NCBI RefSeq assembly: GCF_000414115.1
Contig: NZ_AOPZ01000078.1
Span: 56,977 to 120,976, forward strand
Length of the DNA stretch: 64,000 bases
Origin: Streptomyces aurantiacus JA 4570
Lineage (GTDB): Bacteria > Actinomycetota > Actinomycetes > Streptomycetales > Streptomycetaceae
Reading direction: 5' to 3'
The stretch's first letter is position 1; every line of letters begins with the position of its first letter. The notes under the pieces were generated by a model that saw only the letters and a list, made by a program, of their open reading frames with translations, did no database searches and had not been told where the DNA came from. The position numbers were made by a program, and so were the translations under genes. Shown here piece by piece: positions 20,282 through 28,748 of this stretch.

Positions 20282-20536
20282 TCAGCTCCAGCCGAACCGG
20301 CGGTCCACCACCGCCGAGAACTCCTCCAGCGTGAGGACCGCGTCCCCGTTCTGGTCGGCGGCGTCGAAGAGCGCCGAGGACGCCTCCGCGTCTCCGACGG
20401 CCCAGAACGGCAGATCACCGGAGGCGGCCAGGGACGGGCCCTTCGTCCGCAAGGCGGTGATCACCTCTTCGCGGGTCAGCGTCCCGTTGTGGTCGAGATC
20501 GAGCGCGTCGAACAGCTTCCGGGCCTTCTCACTCAT
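20282..20536 (-). CDS. Small EF-hand calcium-binding protein
   Basis: The 84-residue protein starts 'MSEKARKLFDALD'. The first EF-hand loop is 'DLDHNGTLTREE', with the standard D-x-D-x-N-G-x-L-x-x-x-E pattern. The second is 'DAADQNGDAVLTLEEF', also with acidic residues at positions 1, 3, 5 and 12. Such two-hand proteins are common in Streptomyces and act as calcium buffers or sensors. No signal peptide is visible, so it is cytoplasmic. It is convergent with katG. Confidence 0.88.
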   Translation of the reverse strand: MSEKARKLFDALDLDHNGTLTREEVITALRTKGPSLAASGDLPFWAVGDAEASSALFDAADQNGDAVLTLEEFSAVVDRRFGWS

Positions 20537-20632
20537 CCGTCGTCCTCGTCCCTGTCGTAGGCAGGCGGGCCGCCCCGCCGCACTCAAGGACGCAAACGAC
20601 GTCCGCCCCGTTCCGGTTCCGTCCCGACCTGC

Positions 20633-21691
20633 TCAGAAGTCGTCCGCCGAGCGCACCCGCTCCCGTATCCAGGCACCGGCCGGCTTGAGCGGGCCCGTGC
20701 CCGCCCAGGGGCCGTTCGCATCGCAGGTGCCGGACTTGAAGACGGCCCCGGAGCGGTCGTCGTCGGAGAAGTTCCAGTTCACCCAGCTGATCTTCTTCGA
20801 GGCCATCAGGTCCAGGTACTTCTGCGACATGGTGAAGTCGTTCGCGCCCTCGCCCGCGTAGTTCTGGGTGCCGAACTCCGTGACGAACACGGGGAGTTTG
20901 CCGGCGGCGCGGGACAGCGTGTTCAGGTACTCGTCGCGGTGCGAGTAGGCGTAGAAGTGGAAGGTGTACATGATGTTCCCGGCCTTCACCGGGTTGTTCA
21001 CCACCTCGGTCTCGCTCGCGCCCTCCGAGACGCCGAAGGACGACCAGGCGCGGGTGCCGACCAGCACGGGAGCGTCGGCGTCGATGTTCCTGATCACCGG
21101 GATGATCTGCTCGGCGTAGGACTTGATGCGGCTCCAGCTCACGCCGCTGGGCTCGTTGGCGATCTCGTACAGGACGTTGTTCTTGCCTTTGTGCCGCTGG
21201 GCGATCTCGGTGAAGAAGGTCTTCGCCCGCGCGAGGTTGGCGTGTGGGTCGCCCGGGTCGAGCATGTGCCAGTCGACGATCACGTACATGCCGCGTGCGG
21301 TGGCCTTCTCGATCAGGGAGTGGGCCAGATCGGTGAACTTGCGCGGATCGGTCTCGTACCCCCCTTCCTGTACGTACGTGGAGACGCGCAGGACATCGGC
21401 CTTCCAGTCGCCGGAGAGGGCGTCGAGCGAGCCGTCGGTCAGACAGTTCGCGTACCACTGGGTGCCGTGGCTGCTCATGCCGCGCAGCTGGATGGCCTTG
21501 CCGTTCTTGTTGCACAGCTTGGTGCCGCAGACGGTGAGCTGTCCGTTGGCGGCGACCGGGGAATCAGCGGCGGGGCGCGGGGCGGCGGGGTTCGCGGGGG
21601 CGGAGCGCGCGGAGGTGGCGGTGGCGGACGGGGCGGCGGAGACGAGGGCTGCGAGGAGCGCGGTGGCGAGGGCGGCTGCTGCTGGTCTCAT
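20633..21691 (-). CDS. Secreted GH5 endo-beta-1,4-glucanase (cellulase)
   Basis: The 352-residue protein opens with a Sec signal peptide of ~25 residues ('MRPAAAALATALLAALVSA'), followed by a Pro/Ala-rich linker and then a glycoside hydrolase family 5 barrel. Landmarks are 'LRGMSSHGTQWY', 'VIVDWH', the acid/base 'YEIANEPSG' and the nucleophile 'PVFVTEFGT'. The enzyme cleaves internal beta-1,4 linkages in cellulose outside the cell. There is no separate cellulose-binding module, and the C-terminus ends soon after 'WIRERV'. A palindromic operator lies just upstream of its start region. Confidence 0.94.
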   Translation of the reverse strand: MRPAAAALATALLAALVSAAPSATATSARSAPANPAAPRPAADSPVAANGQLTVCGTKLCNKNGKAIQLRGMSSHGTQWYANCLTDGSLDALSGDWKADVLRVSTYVQEGGYETDPRKFTDLAHSLIEKATARGMYVIVDWHMLDPGDPHANLARAKTFFTEIAQRHKGKNNVLYEIANEPSGVSWSRIKSYAEQIIPVIRNIDADAPVLVGTRAWSSFGVSEGASETEVVNNPVKAGNIMYTFHFYAYSHRDEYLNTLSRAAGKLPVFVTEFGTQNYAGEGANDFTMSQKYLDLMASKKISWVNWNFSDDDRSGAVFKSGTCDANGPWAGTGPLKPAGAWIRERVRSADDF

Positions 21692-21713
21692 GGGGGGCCT
21701 CCAGGGCGTTGAA

Positions 21714-21734
21714 GGTTAGGAACCTTTCCTAACC
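21714..21734 (-). promoter_or_regulatory. Palindromic operator upstream of the GH5 gene
   Basis: Arms GGTTAGGAA and TTCCTAACC form a perfect 9-bp inverted repeat with a CCT spacer, starting 22 bp upstream of the cellulase start codon. Similar AGGAA...TTCCT palindromes control secreted polysaccharide hydrolases such as chitosanase through ROK-family repressors in Streptomyces. The link to that regulator here is by resemblance only. Confidence 0.65.
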
Positions 21735-21947
21735 GATAGATAGCAGCGGCCGGGGTCGATCACAAGGTTCATGACAACCGGTACCTTGCAACCGGATGCC
21801 GATCATCCCCAACAGCCCCACATCACACGGGAGTTGACGGAGCATCACGTTCCGATGCACAGTCACCACCGTTTCCTTGCAAGCGCATTGCACCCACTTC
21901 ACCCACCGCCCACAATGAGCGTTCCGGACCACGCAAGGAGTGTGCGC

Positions 21948-22355
21948 GTGAGTGATCCGCCCATCGTGTTCCCGGACGTCGAGCGCCTCGTCGTCGACCA
22001 CCTCAAGAGCCGTCCCGAGCTGGCCGGAGTCATCGTCGACAACCGCACTCCCCCGGGCTTCGACGGCACCCAGAAGGCCGTCCTGGTGTCCCGGGCGGGC
22101 GGCGCGTGGGTCGACGACCAGCACCTCGACCACCCCCTGATCGACCTGGAGGTCTACGGCCCCGACAAGCCCGCGGCCCACACGGTGGCCACCGCCGCCC
22201 GTACGGCACTGCTGACCGTGCGCGGCACCACGTACGGCAGCGCGTACGTCACCGACGCCGTCGAGGCGGACGGACCGCGCTGGCTGCCCGACTACAACCG
22301 GCAGGCCGCGAGCCGCTATCTGTCCACCACCCGGCTCTCGATCCGCCCGGCCTGA
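21948..22355 (+). CDS. Siphophage-type tail completion/terminator protein (Gp10/gpU-like)
   Basis: The 135-residue protein starts at GTG 21948, preceded by AAGGAG; an in-frame ATG at 21915 has no such site. The sequence 'VFPDVERLVVDHLKSRPELAGV' followed by 'DDQHLDHPLIDLEVYGPDKPAAHTVATAARTALL' matches the alpha/beta head-tail-connector or tail-terminator proteins that sit directly before the tube gene in siphoviruses. It is the first gene of a seven-kilobase tail module. No head gene precedes it: the neighbour on the left is a chromosomal cellulase on the other strand. Confidence 0.72.
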   Translation: MSDPPIVFPDVERLVVDHLKSRPELAGVIVDNRTPPGFDGTQKAVLVSRAGGAWVDDQHLDHPLIDLEVYGPDKPAAHTVATAARTALLTVRGTTYGSAYVTDAVEADGPRWLPDYNRQAASRYLSTTRLSIRPA

Positions 22356-22417
22356 CGCGCGCCCGCACGCCCGGCCGGCGCGCCTGAAGCAGCTCGAAGG
22401 AGCCAAGAGGAGTCAGC

Positions 22418-22990
22418 ATGCCCGGAATGAACCCGAACGAGATCCGCGTCGCCGGCACGGGACGCATCCTCACCGCCCCGCTCGGCACCCAGCCGCCCGC
22501 CGACGTCACCGTCAACTGGTCAGCTGCCTGGCGGGACTTGGGCTACACGACCACCGACGGCATCCGCTTCACCAAGAAGGACAAGATCGACCCGGTGGAC
22601 ACCTGGCAGTCGGTCAGCCCGGCCCGCTTCGTGTACTCCGACCGCGACCTCACGGTGAAGTTCGCGCTGCTCCAGCTCAACGAGGACACGCTGCCGTTCT
22701 TCTTCGGCGGCGGCGACGTCAAGGAGACCGCCGAGGGCTCCAAGCTCTACTCGTACCAACTGGCCGCCGAGCCCGAGAAGGACGAGCGGATGCTCGGCGT
22801 GGAGTTCGCGGACGGCAACATGATCAAGTACCGCTTCACCATCGCCCGCGGCCAGGTCACCGAGACCGAGGAGCTCCAGCTCACCCGCACCGCGTCGGTC
22901 AAGCTCGGCGTCACGTTCACGGCGCTCGCGGTGGACAACGACGCGCCACTGGCGAACTGGCTCATGAACGATCCCGCGTTCGCGAAGTAG
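22418..22990 (+). CDS. Phage-type major tail tube protein
   Basis: The 190-residue protein lies in the major-tail position and has beta-rich sequence typical of gpV/MTP tube subunits: 'EIRVAGTGRILTAPLGT', 'WRDLGYTTTDGIRFTKK', 'DLTVKFALLQLNEDTLPFFFGGG', 'LLGVEFADGNMIKYRFTIARGQVTETEELQLTR'-type strands. Such subunits stack as rings to form the hollow tube. The ribosome binding site GAGGAG is well placed. No sheath gene is adjacent, which argues for a flexible, non-contractile tail rather than a contractile injection system. Confidence 0.8.
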   Translation: MPGMNPNEIRVAGTGRILTAPLGTQPPADVTVNWSAAWRDLGYTTTDGIRFTKKDKIDPVDTWQSVSPARFVYSDRDLTVKFALLQLNEDTLPFFFGGGDVKETAEGSKLYSYQLAAEPEKDERMLGVEFADGNMIKYRFTIARGQVTETEELQLTRTASVKLGVTFTALAVDNDAPLANWLMNDPAFAK

Positions 22991-23023
22991 CAGCAGCCAC
23001 CGGACCGCACACCGAGGAGCCGC

Positions 23024-23326
23024 ATGCCTGGTACGTCTGGCCCTTTCGACGTCAACGCCGCGCGCGCCCAGCGGCTCGAATCGCTGGGCCTGAAGTGGGA
23101 GTTCGAGGTGGACGGCGAGTCGTTCTCGCTGCCCACCGAGATCCCGCGCCGCTCCGCCCAGACGCTCACCTCCCTGGGCGACGACGACCTGGACGGGCTG
23201 CTTGCCCTGCTGCTCGGCGAGGAGCAGTACAAGCGGCTCTGCGAACACGACCTCAGCGTTCAGGACGTGGCCGCGATCCTCAACGCCTACGGCGAGGCGA
23301 CGGGGCTGAGCGTGGGGGAAGGCTGA
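23024..23326 (+). CDS. Tail assembly chaperone, upstream (gpG-like) product
   Basis: The 100-residue protein is small, acidic and mostly helical: 'GPFDVNAARAQRLESLGLKWEFEVDGESFSLPTEIPRRSAQTL' then 'LLGEEQYKRLCEHDLSVQDVAAILNAY'. It occupies the position of lambda gpG between the tube and tape measure genes. Chaperones of this class coat the tape measure during tail assembly. Its stop codon lies 4-6 nt after a slippery heptamer, and a fraction of ribosomes should continue in the -1 frame to make the longer product annotated separately. Confidence 0.82.
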   Translation: MPGTSGPFDVNAARAQRLESLGLKWEFEVDGESFSLPTEIPRRSAQTLTSLGDDDLDGLLALLLGEEQYKRLCEHDLSVQDVAAILNAYGEATGLSVGEG

Positions 23327-23712
23327 GCCTCGGCGTGCTCGTGGAGGAGCACGCCGAGGCGCTGGAGGCGGACCTGCTGCGGTACTACGGCGTCGACCTT
23401 CTCGACTGGTACCGCGACGAGCTGTCCTCGCGGCGCCTCGCCGTGCTCGTCCGGCAGCTGCCGCGGGACAGCGCGTTCCGGCTCGCGCAGGAGGGCGAGG
23501 CGGCGCAGTGGTCGCTGACCGACCATCTGCTGGCCGCCGTGGTCGACCATCTGGCCATCACCAACTGGATGTTCGCCTCCGTCAACCGCGACGAGGACGA
23601 GCCGGCCCCGGAGCCGCCCCGGCCGGTGCCGCGGCCGGGCGCGGATCCCGACGGTTCCGCCGACCACCACGACGGGCCGGGCCCGTCCGAGCTGGCCCGC
23701 TTCTTCGGCTGA
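23024..23712 (+). CDS. Tail assembly chaperone, -1 frameshift fusion (gpGT-like)
   Basis: The -1 frame downstream of the first chaperone is open to 23712 and encodes 'RLSLGVLVEEHAEALEADLLRYYGVDLLDWYRDEL...', a protein-like sequence with no ribosome binding site or good start of its own. Joining 23024-23320 to 23320-23712 yields about 229 residues. The added part ends in a Pro/Asp-rich linker and 'SELARFFG'. This arrangement is the conserved G/GT strategy of long-tailed phages. The fusion is expected to be the minor product needed in a fixed ratio to the short chaperone. Confidence 0.82.
23314..23360 (+). promoter_or_regulatory. Programmed -1 ribosomal frameshift signal
   Basis: Three elements line up as in classical -1 sites. 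The heptamer G GGG GAA (23314-23320) is read with GGG and GAA as zero-frame codons. A 6-nt spacer (23321-23326) contains the zero-frame TGA. A perfect 14-bp hairpin follows, GCCTCGGCGTGCTC (23327-23340) pairing with GAGCACGCCGAGGC (23347-23360) across a 6-nt loop. The P-site tRNA can re-pair exactly on GGG and the A-site tRNA on GGA with one G-U pair. Confidence 0.85.
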
Positions 23713-23733
23713 CCCACATCCCGGGGAGGGAAC

Positions 23734-24387
23734 GTGTCCGAATCCGACGTACCGAAGTGGCTGGGCAAGTACGAGGACGACTGGGGCAAGACCGCCCTGA
23801 CCGGTGTCAACGCCGAGGTCAACGGGCTCAAGGCCGAGGTCACGGCGCTGACCGGGTCGGTCAAGGGGCTCGAGGCGTCGGCCACCTGGGCCAAGGCGGA
23901 GATCACCGGCGCCTCCGCCGGGCTCAAGCTCTTCAACGCCGAGCGCGCCATCTTCGACGTGGAGCGGATGCGCGAGCAGCGGGAGCAGCGCCAGGAGGAG
24001 AACCGACTGGCCGCCGGACGCATGCGGCCCGAAGACCTCAGGCGCTCCATCACCGCGCTGGAACAGGAGGTGAGCCGCCAGATCAACGGCCTCAAGAACC
24101 GCACCGCACTGCTGCGCAGATCACTCACCCAGACCACCGTCAGGGCCCGGCAGGACCGGAGAACGGCCGTCGCCGCCAAGTCGACCGCGGAGCGGGCGCT
24201 GCGCACCGCCCGGGACGGCGTGCGCAAGGCCGAGGCCGCGCTGCGGCGGCAGCGGACCGCCCCCCGTCCCCCCGGGCGCGGGCCTCAGGCACCCCAGCGG
24301 GTGGACCAGCGCAACATCGAACAAGCCGCCCGGGCCATCCGCGACTTGGAGAACCGGGTGCGCGGGCTCGAGCGGTCCCTGGGCTGA
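23734..24387 (+). CDS. Coiled-coil tail-module protein of unknown role
   Basis: The 217-residue protein starts at GTG 23734 behind GGGGAGGG. It is dominated by heptad-like helices ('GVNAEVNGLKAEVTALTGSVKGLE', 'IFDVERMREQREQRQEENRLAAGR', 'RRSITALEQEVSRQINGLKNRTALLRR') with a Pro/Arg-rich hinge near residue 180. No family match is recognised. Its place between the chaperones and the short tape measure suggests a structural partner, perhaps a separate piece of tape measure or a scaffold. The strongly basic C-terminal half is notable. Confidence 0.6.
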   Translation: MSESDVPKWLGKYEDDWGKTALTGVNAEVNGLKAEVTALTGSVKGLEASATWAKAEITGASAGLKLFNAERAIFDVERMREQREQRQEENRLAAGRMRPEDLRRSITALEQEVSRQINGLKNRTALLRRSLTQTTVRARQDRRTAVAAKSTAERALRTARDGVRKAEAALRRQRTAPRPPGRGPQAPQRVDQRNIEQAARAIRDLENRVRGLERSLG

Positions 24388-24429
24388 CGCCGCCCGTCAG
24401 GAGCCGTCACACACCGAAAGGAGGCAGCC

Positions 24430-25605
24430 ATGTCACTCGTGCAAGCGCTCAACCGCTCCGCCACCGGCTTCCGCGGCCTGCGGACGAACGCCGGGCAGGC
24501 CGACTCCGGCGTCGGCAGGCTGCGGGCGACCGTGCAGCAGGCGGACCGGGCCGTCACCCGGATCAAGGGCGGCCTCGACCGCACGGCCGGCTCCCTCCGC
24601 GGGGTCAAGACGCAGGCGGACGCCGCCGCCCGCAGTGTGCGGCAGGCGGACCGGGCCATGGACGGCGCCGGGAAGTCGGCCGGGCGTGGCGGCGGCCTGA
24701 TGGGGCGGATGAAGACGGGGCTGCAAGGGGTCACCACCGCGCAGCGCGGGCTGAACACGGCCATGAAGGCGAACATCTTCGGGGCCGTCATGGCGCTGCT
24801 CCTTCCGCTGATCACCAAGCTCGTCGACATGGCGATGCAGTCCAAGACGGTGCGGCGCATCGTGCAGACGGCGTTCCGGATCATCGGGCAGGTGATCGGT
24901 ACGACGATGCGGGTGGCCCGGCAGGTCGTGCAGACGACCTGGAACGCCATCAAGGTCGCCTTCCAGGTCGTCCTCAAGGTGATCTGGACCGTCGTCAAGA
25001 CCTACTTCACCATCTACAAGACCATCATCACGACCGTCATCGGCGCCGTCCTGGCCGTGATCAGACCGGCCCTGAACTTCCTCCGGGAGCGGATCCCGGC
25101 CGCGTTCCGCGCCGTGCGCGACGGCCTGCACCGGGCGTGGAACGGCCTCGCGGGGTTCACCAAGGGGGTCTTCAACAGTGTGCTCGGGGCCGTGAAGGGG
25201 CCCATCAACGCGGTGATCGGTCTGGTCAACTCCGCGATCCGGGCGCTGAACACGGTGAAGGTGACCATCCCGAAGTGGGTGCCGAAGTTCGGCGGCCAGA
25301 GCTTCGGCGTCAACCTGCCGACCATTCCCACCCTGGCGCAGGGCGGCGTGGTGCTGCCGCGCGCCGGCGGGACGCTCGCCCTGCTCGGCGAGGCGGGGCA
25401 GGCCGAGGCGGTGCTGCCGCTGAACAGGCTGGAGGCGCTGCTGGCCCGCGGGATGCGGCCGGGGGTGGGGGCGGCCGGCGCCCTGGCCCCGAGGCCGCGG
25501 GGCAACAGCGGCCCTGTGGTGATCGAGAACTACTACGAGGCGCGGGGCGGCAGCGCCCGGCAGACCGCCGAGGAGCTGATGTTCCTGATGAAGGCCAGGG
25601 GGTGA
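24430..25605 (+). CDS. Short tape measure protein
   Basis: The 391-residue protein follows GAAAGGAGG. Its N-terminal ~110 residues are helical and rich in Ala/Arg/Gln repeats ('LRATVQQADRAVTRIKGGLDRTAGSLRGVKTQADAAARSVRQADRAM'), like tape measure proteins. The middle holds long hydrophobic stretches ('FGAVMALLLPLITKLVDMAM', 'TVIGAVLAVIRPALNFL'), and the end is 'GLVNSAIRALNTVKVTIPKWVPKFGG...LAQGGVVLPRAGGTLALLGEAGQAEAVLPL', a C-terminal block common in actinophage tape measures. Using the usual ~0.15 nm per residue, it would set a tail of roughly 60 nm. That is short for a siphovirus. Confidence 0.78.
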   Translation: MSLVQALNRSATGFRGLRTNAGQADSGVGRLRATVQQADRAVTRIKGGLDRTAGSLRGVKTQADAAARSVRQADRAMDGAGKSAGRGGGLMGRMKTGLQGVTTAQRGLNTAMKANIFGAVMALLLPLITKLVDMAMQSKTVRRIVQTAFRIIGQVIGTTMRVARQVVQTTWNAIKVAFQVVLKVIWTVVKTYFTIYKTIITTVIGAVLAVIRPALNFLRERIPAAFRAVRDGLHRAWNGLAGFTKGVFNSVLGAVKGPINAVIGLVNSAIRALNTVKVTIPKWVPKFGGQSFGVNLPTIPTLAQGGVVLPRAGGTLALLGEAGQAEAVLPLNRLEALLARGMRPGVGAAGALAPRPRGNSGPVVIENYYEARGGSARQTAEELMFLMKARG

Positions 25606-25614
25606 GGTGAGCGG

Positions 25615-26562
25615 ATGACCAGGGGCATGACGTACGGCCGTGGAGCACCCGGGACCGCGGGCGCGACAGCCGGTGAGCCCGGCGCGCTGATCACCGTGGA
25701 CGGGCAGGTGCAGTGGGCGGAGCTGCTGATCGGCCCGGGGACCGCGTACTGGGTCGCCGCCGAGGGGCTCACCGGCTGGGAGGAGCTGCCGGGCCTGGAG
25801 TCCTCCGACGCCAACCGCCCGGCGGGACACGGCGGCTGGCCCGGCACGCAGTGGGCGCAGCCTCGGGCGGTCACCGCGCAGGTGTGGTTCGCGCCCGACC
25901 CGGACGGCGGGCCCGAGGCGGCCCTCGCCGCCCTGCGGGAGCTGCGCGCCGCCACCGCCGTGCGCGACGAGGAGGAGTGGCTCGCGGTACGGCTCTACGG
26001 CGAGACGCTGGCCGTCAAGGCGCGCATCGTGCAGCGCGTGGTGCCCACCGACCGGCAGTTCCTCGCGAGCCGCCTCGCCAAGGCGACCCTGCAGTGGAAG
26101 GCCATGGACCCGCGGCGCTACGAGAGCTTCACGCGCCGCGTCACGGCCGGGCTGCCGCGCCGCGAGCCGGGGCTGGCGTGGCCGCTGACATGGCCGCTGG
26201 ACTGGGGCACGCCGGGGGCGAGCGGCGACGTGACGGTGGAGAACGCGGGCAGCGCCCCCGCCCATCCCCTGATCACCTTCACCGGGCCGTGCACCACGCC
26301 CCGCCTGGCCAACCAGAGCACCGGCACCTGGCTGGAGTACGACATCCCGCTCTCCCAGGGCGACGTGCTGGAGGTCGACACCGCCGAGGGGACGGTCCTG
26401 TTCAACGGGACCGCCTCACGCCGCCACACCGCGACCGTGGGCAGCGTCCCCGAAGAGCTGTTCACCCTCGCCCCCGGCGCGTCCCGGCTGTCCTTCAGGG
26501 CCGAGTCCGGCGACGTGGAGCTGGCGTCGGCCACGGTCGCCTGGCGCTCGGCCGAATGGTGA
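25615..26562 (+). CDS. Distal tail (Dit-like) protein
   Basis: The 315-residue protein sits immediately after the tape measure, the position of Dit in siphoviruses. It has the N-terminal signature 'LITVDGQVQWAELLIGPGTAYWV...LEGLESSDANRPAGHGGWPGTQWAQPRAVTAQVWF'-type layout: a short beta domain with a GxxW turn, then 'RYESFTRRVTAGLPRREPGLAWPLTWPLDWG' leading into a galectin-like C-terminal domain ('ENAGSAPAHPLITFTGPCTTPRLANQST'). Dit rings join the tube to the tip. The start ATG lies 9 bp after the tape measure stop. Confidence 0.75.
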   Translation: MTRGMTYGRGAPGTAGATAGEPGALITVDGQVQWAELLIGPGTAYWVAAEGLTGWEELPGLESSDANRPAGHGGWPGTQWAQPRAVTAQVWFAPDPDGGPEAALAALRELRAATAVRDEEEWLAVRLYGETLAVKARIVQRVVPTDRQFLASRLAKATLQWKAMDPRRYESFTRRVTAGLPRREPGLAWPLTWPLDWGTPGASGDVTVENAGSAPAHPLITFTGPCTTPRLANQSTGTWLEYDIPLSQGDVLEVDTAEGTVLFNGTASRRHTATVGSVPEELFTLAPGASRLSFRAESGDVELASATVAWRSAEW

Positions 26563-26590
26563 GGCCCGATCTGAGACCTTGGAGTGTTCC

Positions 26591-27637
26591 ATGACGATAC
26601 GTTCCGCATGGCATCTGCCCACCGGGCAGACCCGGGAGGACACGCGGCTCGCCGTGAGCCTCGGAATGTCCTCCTCCGGGCCCCTGACCGCCCGGGGCGG
26701 CTGCGCCGTCGGCGGCCTGCAGCTCACCGGCACGGCGGCCACCAGCATGCAGGCCCGGCTGTCCCCGGGGCGGCTGTGGGTGCCCGGCACCTCCGCCGCG
26801 GCCCAGGGCGGCTATCCGGTCACCGTGGACGCCGACACGCAGCTCACGTTCGCCGACGGGCACGCCACGCTGCCGCGCGTCGACGCGCTCGTGGTGCGGG
26901 TGTACGACGCGGACTACGACGCGTCGGGCCGCTACGAGGCCGTCCTGGAGATCGTCCAGGGCACGCCCGCGAGCGCGCCGGTGCCGCCCGCGCTGCCCAA
27001 GAACGCCGAGCTGCTGTACGAGGTGTCGGTGCCGGCGGGCGCCTCCGCGGCGCGGGGCATCACCTGGGCGGCGGCGGTCGCGGACCGGCGCCGCTACACC
27101 GCCGCGCTCGGCGGCATCCTGCCCGCCGCGGGCGGCTTCAACGCGCGGGGCAGCCATGTCGGCGAGTACCGCGACGTCAACGGACGTCTCGAGCGCTGGG
27201 ACGGCAGCCGGTGGATGCTGTACACCCCCAACGCCATGCTCAAGCACAACGCCGACCGCGGGAAGACCACGTCCACGGCCTACACCGAGACCCTCCTCGA
27301 AGTCGGCAGCAACCCCTTCGGCCTCACCTTCGTCGCACCCGCGTCGGGCTGGGTGCACATCGCCATCGGCGCGCAGATGTGGGGCGACGGCGGCAAGGAA
27401 GCCTTCATGTCGGTGAACGTGCGTCCCGCGACGGGCGGCACTCCTCTGATCGCCGCCCACGACGACCGCGCCGCGTACCACAACGGCCCCGGCGCCTCCT
27501 CGACGTACACCAACTTCCCGCTCGGCCAGCTCACGCCGGGCGTCTCCTACACCGCCATCGCCGCCTTCCGGTCGGGCACCGCCGGCAACGAGGCCCTGTT
27601 CGACAACCGTTTCGTACGCGTCGACCCGGTCGTCTGA
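26591..27637 (+). CDS. Putative tail tip/receptor-binding protein
   Basis: The 348-residue protein starts at ATG 26591 behind GGAGTG. Its N-terminal half ('GGLQLTGTAATSMQARLSPGRLWVPGT', 'VDALVVRVYDADYDASGRYEAVLEIVQGTP') resembles the baseplate-proximal domain of minor tail proteins in Streptomyces phages. The C-terminal ~120 residues ('NPFGLTFVAPASGWVHIAIGAQMWGDGGKEAFMSVNVRPATGG', then 'YTAIAAFRSG') form a jelly-roll-like beta domain of the kind that binds receptors. It is the best candidate for target recognition by the particle. The host or surface ligand is not predictable. Confidence 0.62.
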   Translation: MTIRSAWHLPTGQTREDTRLAVSLGMSSSGPLTARGGCAVGGLQLTGTAATSMQARLSPGRLWVPGTSAAAQGGYPVTVDADTQLTFADGHATLPRVDALVVRVYDADYDASGRYEAVLEIVQGTPASAPVPPALPKNAELLYEVSVPAGASAARGITWAAAVADRRRYTAALGGILPAAGGFNARGSHVGEYRDVNGRLERWDGSRWMLYTPNAMLKHNADRGKTTSTAYTETLLEVGSNPFGLTFVAPASGWVHIAIGAQMWGDGGKEAFMSVNVRPATGGTPLIAAHDDRAAYHNGPGASSTYTNFPLGQLTPGVSYTAIAAFRSGTAGNEALFDNRFVRVDPVV

Positions 27638-27641
27638 CCCG

Positions 27642-28748
27642 ATGGACAGCCCCTACCGCGCGCTCTTCGCCGACCTGCGCACCAACACCCCCATCGACGT
27701 ACTGCCCCTGCAAGGTCTGGAGTTCGACGACTACATCGGCAAACCGGGCTCGCTGACCGCCACGCTGCCGGTGCCCAACCGGCGCATGGCCCAGCGGGTC
27801 AGGGAGATCGTGGAGGGCCGTACCGCCGTCTATCTGGAACGCGGCGACCAGGTGTGCTGGGGCGGCATCGTGTGGACGCTCACCCCGGCCATGGACGAGC
27901 AGGGCCTGGTCACCGTCGCGCTGCAGGCGGCCACCTTCGACTCGTACGCGGGCCGCCGCCACATCCGCCGGACCCTCACGTACACCGACACCGACGACCT
28001 CGCCATCGTGCGCGGCCTGTGGGAGCACATGCAGACGGCGGACGGCGGCATCGGCGTCGGCTACGCCCCCGCTCCCCCGGGCACGCGGCGCACCGTCACG
28101 TACCAGGACGGCGACGAGACGCTGGTGGAGGAGGCCATCTCTCAACTGGCCGCCATGGAGCCCGGGTTCGAGTATCTCGTGAGCGTGTACCGCGACCCGG
28201 CGACCGGACAGCGCGCCAAGCGGCTCCTGTTCGGCGCGCCGCGCATCCGGATCGGTGAGGGCACCACGGTCCTGGACCTGCCGGGCGACATCCTCACGTA
28301 CTCCTTCCCCCGGGACGCCACGCGCGGCGGCACGACCGCGCGCGCCCGTGGCGGCACCCCCGAGGGTGCGCAGCGTCCGGTCATTTCGGACGAGCACGTC
28401 GCGCAGGCCCTCATCGACGCCGGGTTCCCCCGCCTCGACACCACGTCCGACCACAGCAACGTCAACGACAAGGCGGCCCTCGACGCCCTCGCCCGCGCCG
28501 AACTCGCCGCGCTCAGCGGGCCGGTCGTGATCCCCGCCATCCGCATCCGCCTCGACGCGGACACCACGCCTTCGCTCCTCGGCACGACCGTGCGCCTGCG
28601 GATCCACGACGTGTGGTTCGACCCGGGTCTCGACGCGTCGTACCGCGTGATCGGTGTGAAGGTCACGGCCCCCGAGCGGGGCCGCGCCGAGACCGCGGAA
28701 CTCTTCCTCGAAGCCCTGGCAGGCCCAGAAGCCCTGGAGGCCGACTGA
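27642..28748 (+). CDS. Tail hub/Tal-like minor tail protein
   Basis: The 368-residue protein starts 2-4 bp after the preceding stop, with poor ribosome binding, so it is probably coupled. Motifs 'VLPLQGLEFDDYIGKPGSLTATLPVPN', 'GRTAVYLERGDQVCWGGIVWTLTP', 'LQAATFDSYAGRRHIRRTLTYTDTDDLAIVRGLWEHMQ' and a C-terminal 'LRIHDVWFDPGLDASYRVIGVKVTAPERGRAETAELFLEAL' are typical of gp27/Tal-type hub proteins that cap the tube. No lytic (muramidase or peptidase) extension is fused to it. The stop overlaps the next start as TGATG. Confidence 0.72.
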   Translation: MDSPYRALFADLRTNTPIDVLPLQGLEFDDYIGKPGSLTATLPVPNRRMAQRVREIVEGRTAVYLERGDQVCWGGIVWTLTPAMDEQGLVTVALQAATFDSYAGRRHIRRTLTYTDTDDLAIVRGLWEHMQTADGGIGVGYAPAPPGTRRTVTYQDGDETLVEEAISQLAAMEPGFEYLVSVYRDPATGQRAKRLLFGAPRIRIGEGTTVLDLPGDILTYSFPRDATRGGTTARARGGTPEGAQRPVISDEHVAQALIDAGFPRLDTTSDHSNVNDKAALDALARAELAALSGPVVIPAIRIRLDADTTPSLLGTTVRLRIHDVWFDPGLDASYRVIGVKVTAPERGRAETAELFLEALAGPEALEAD

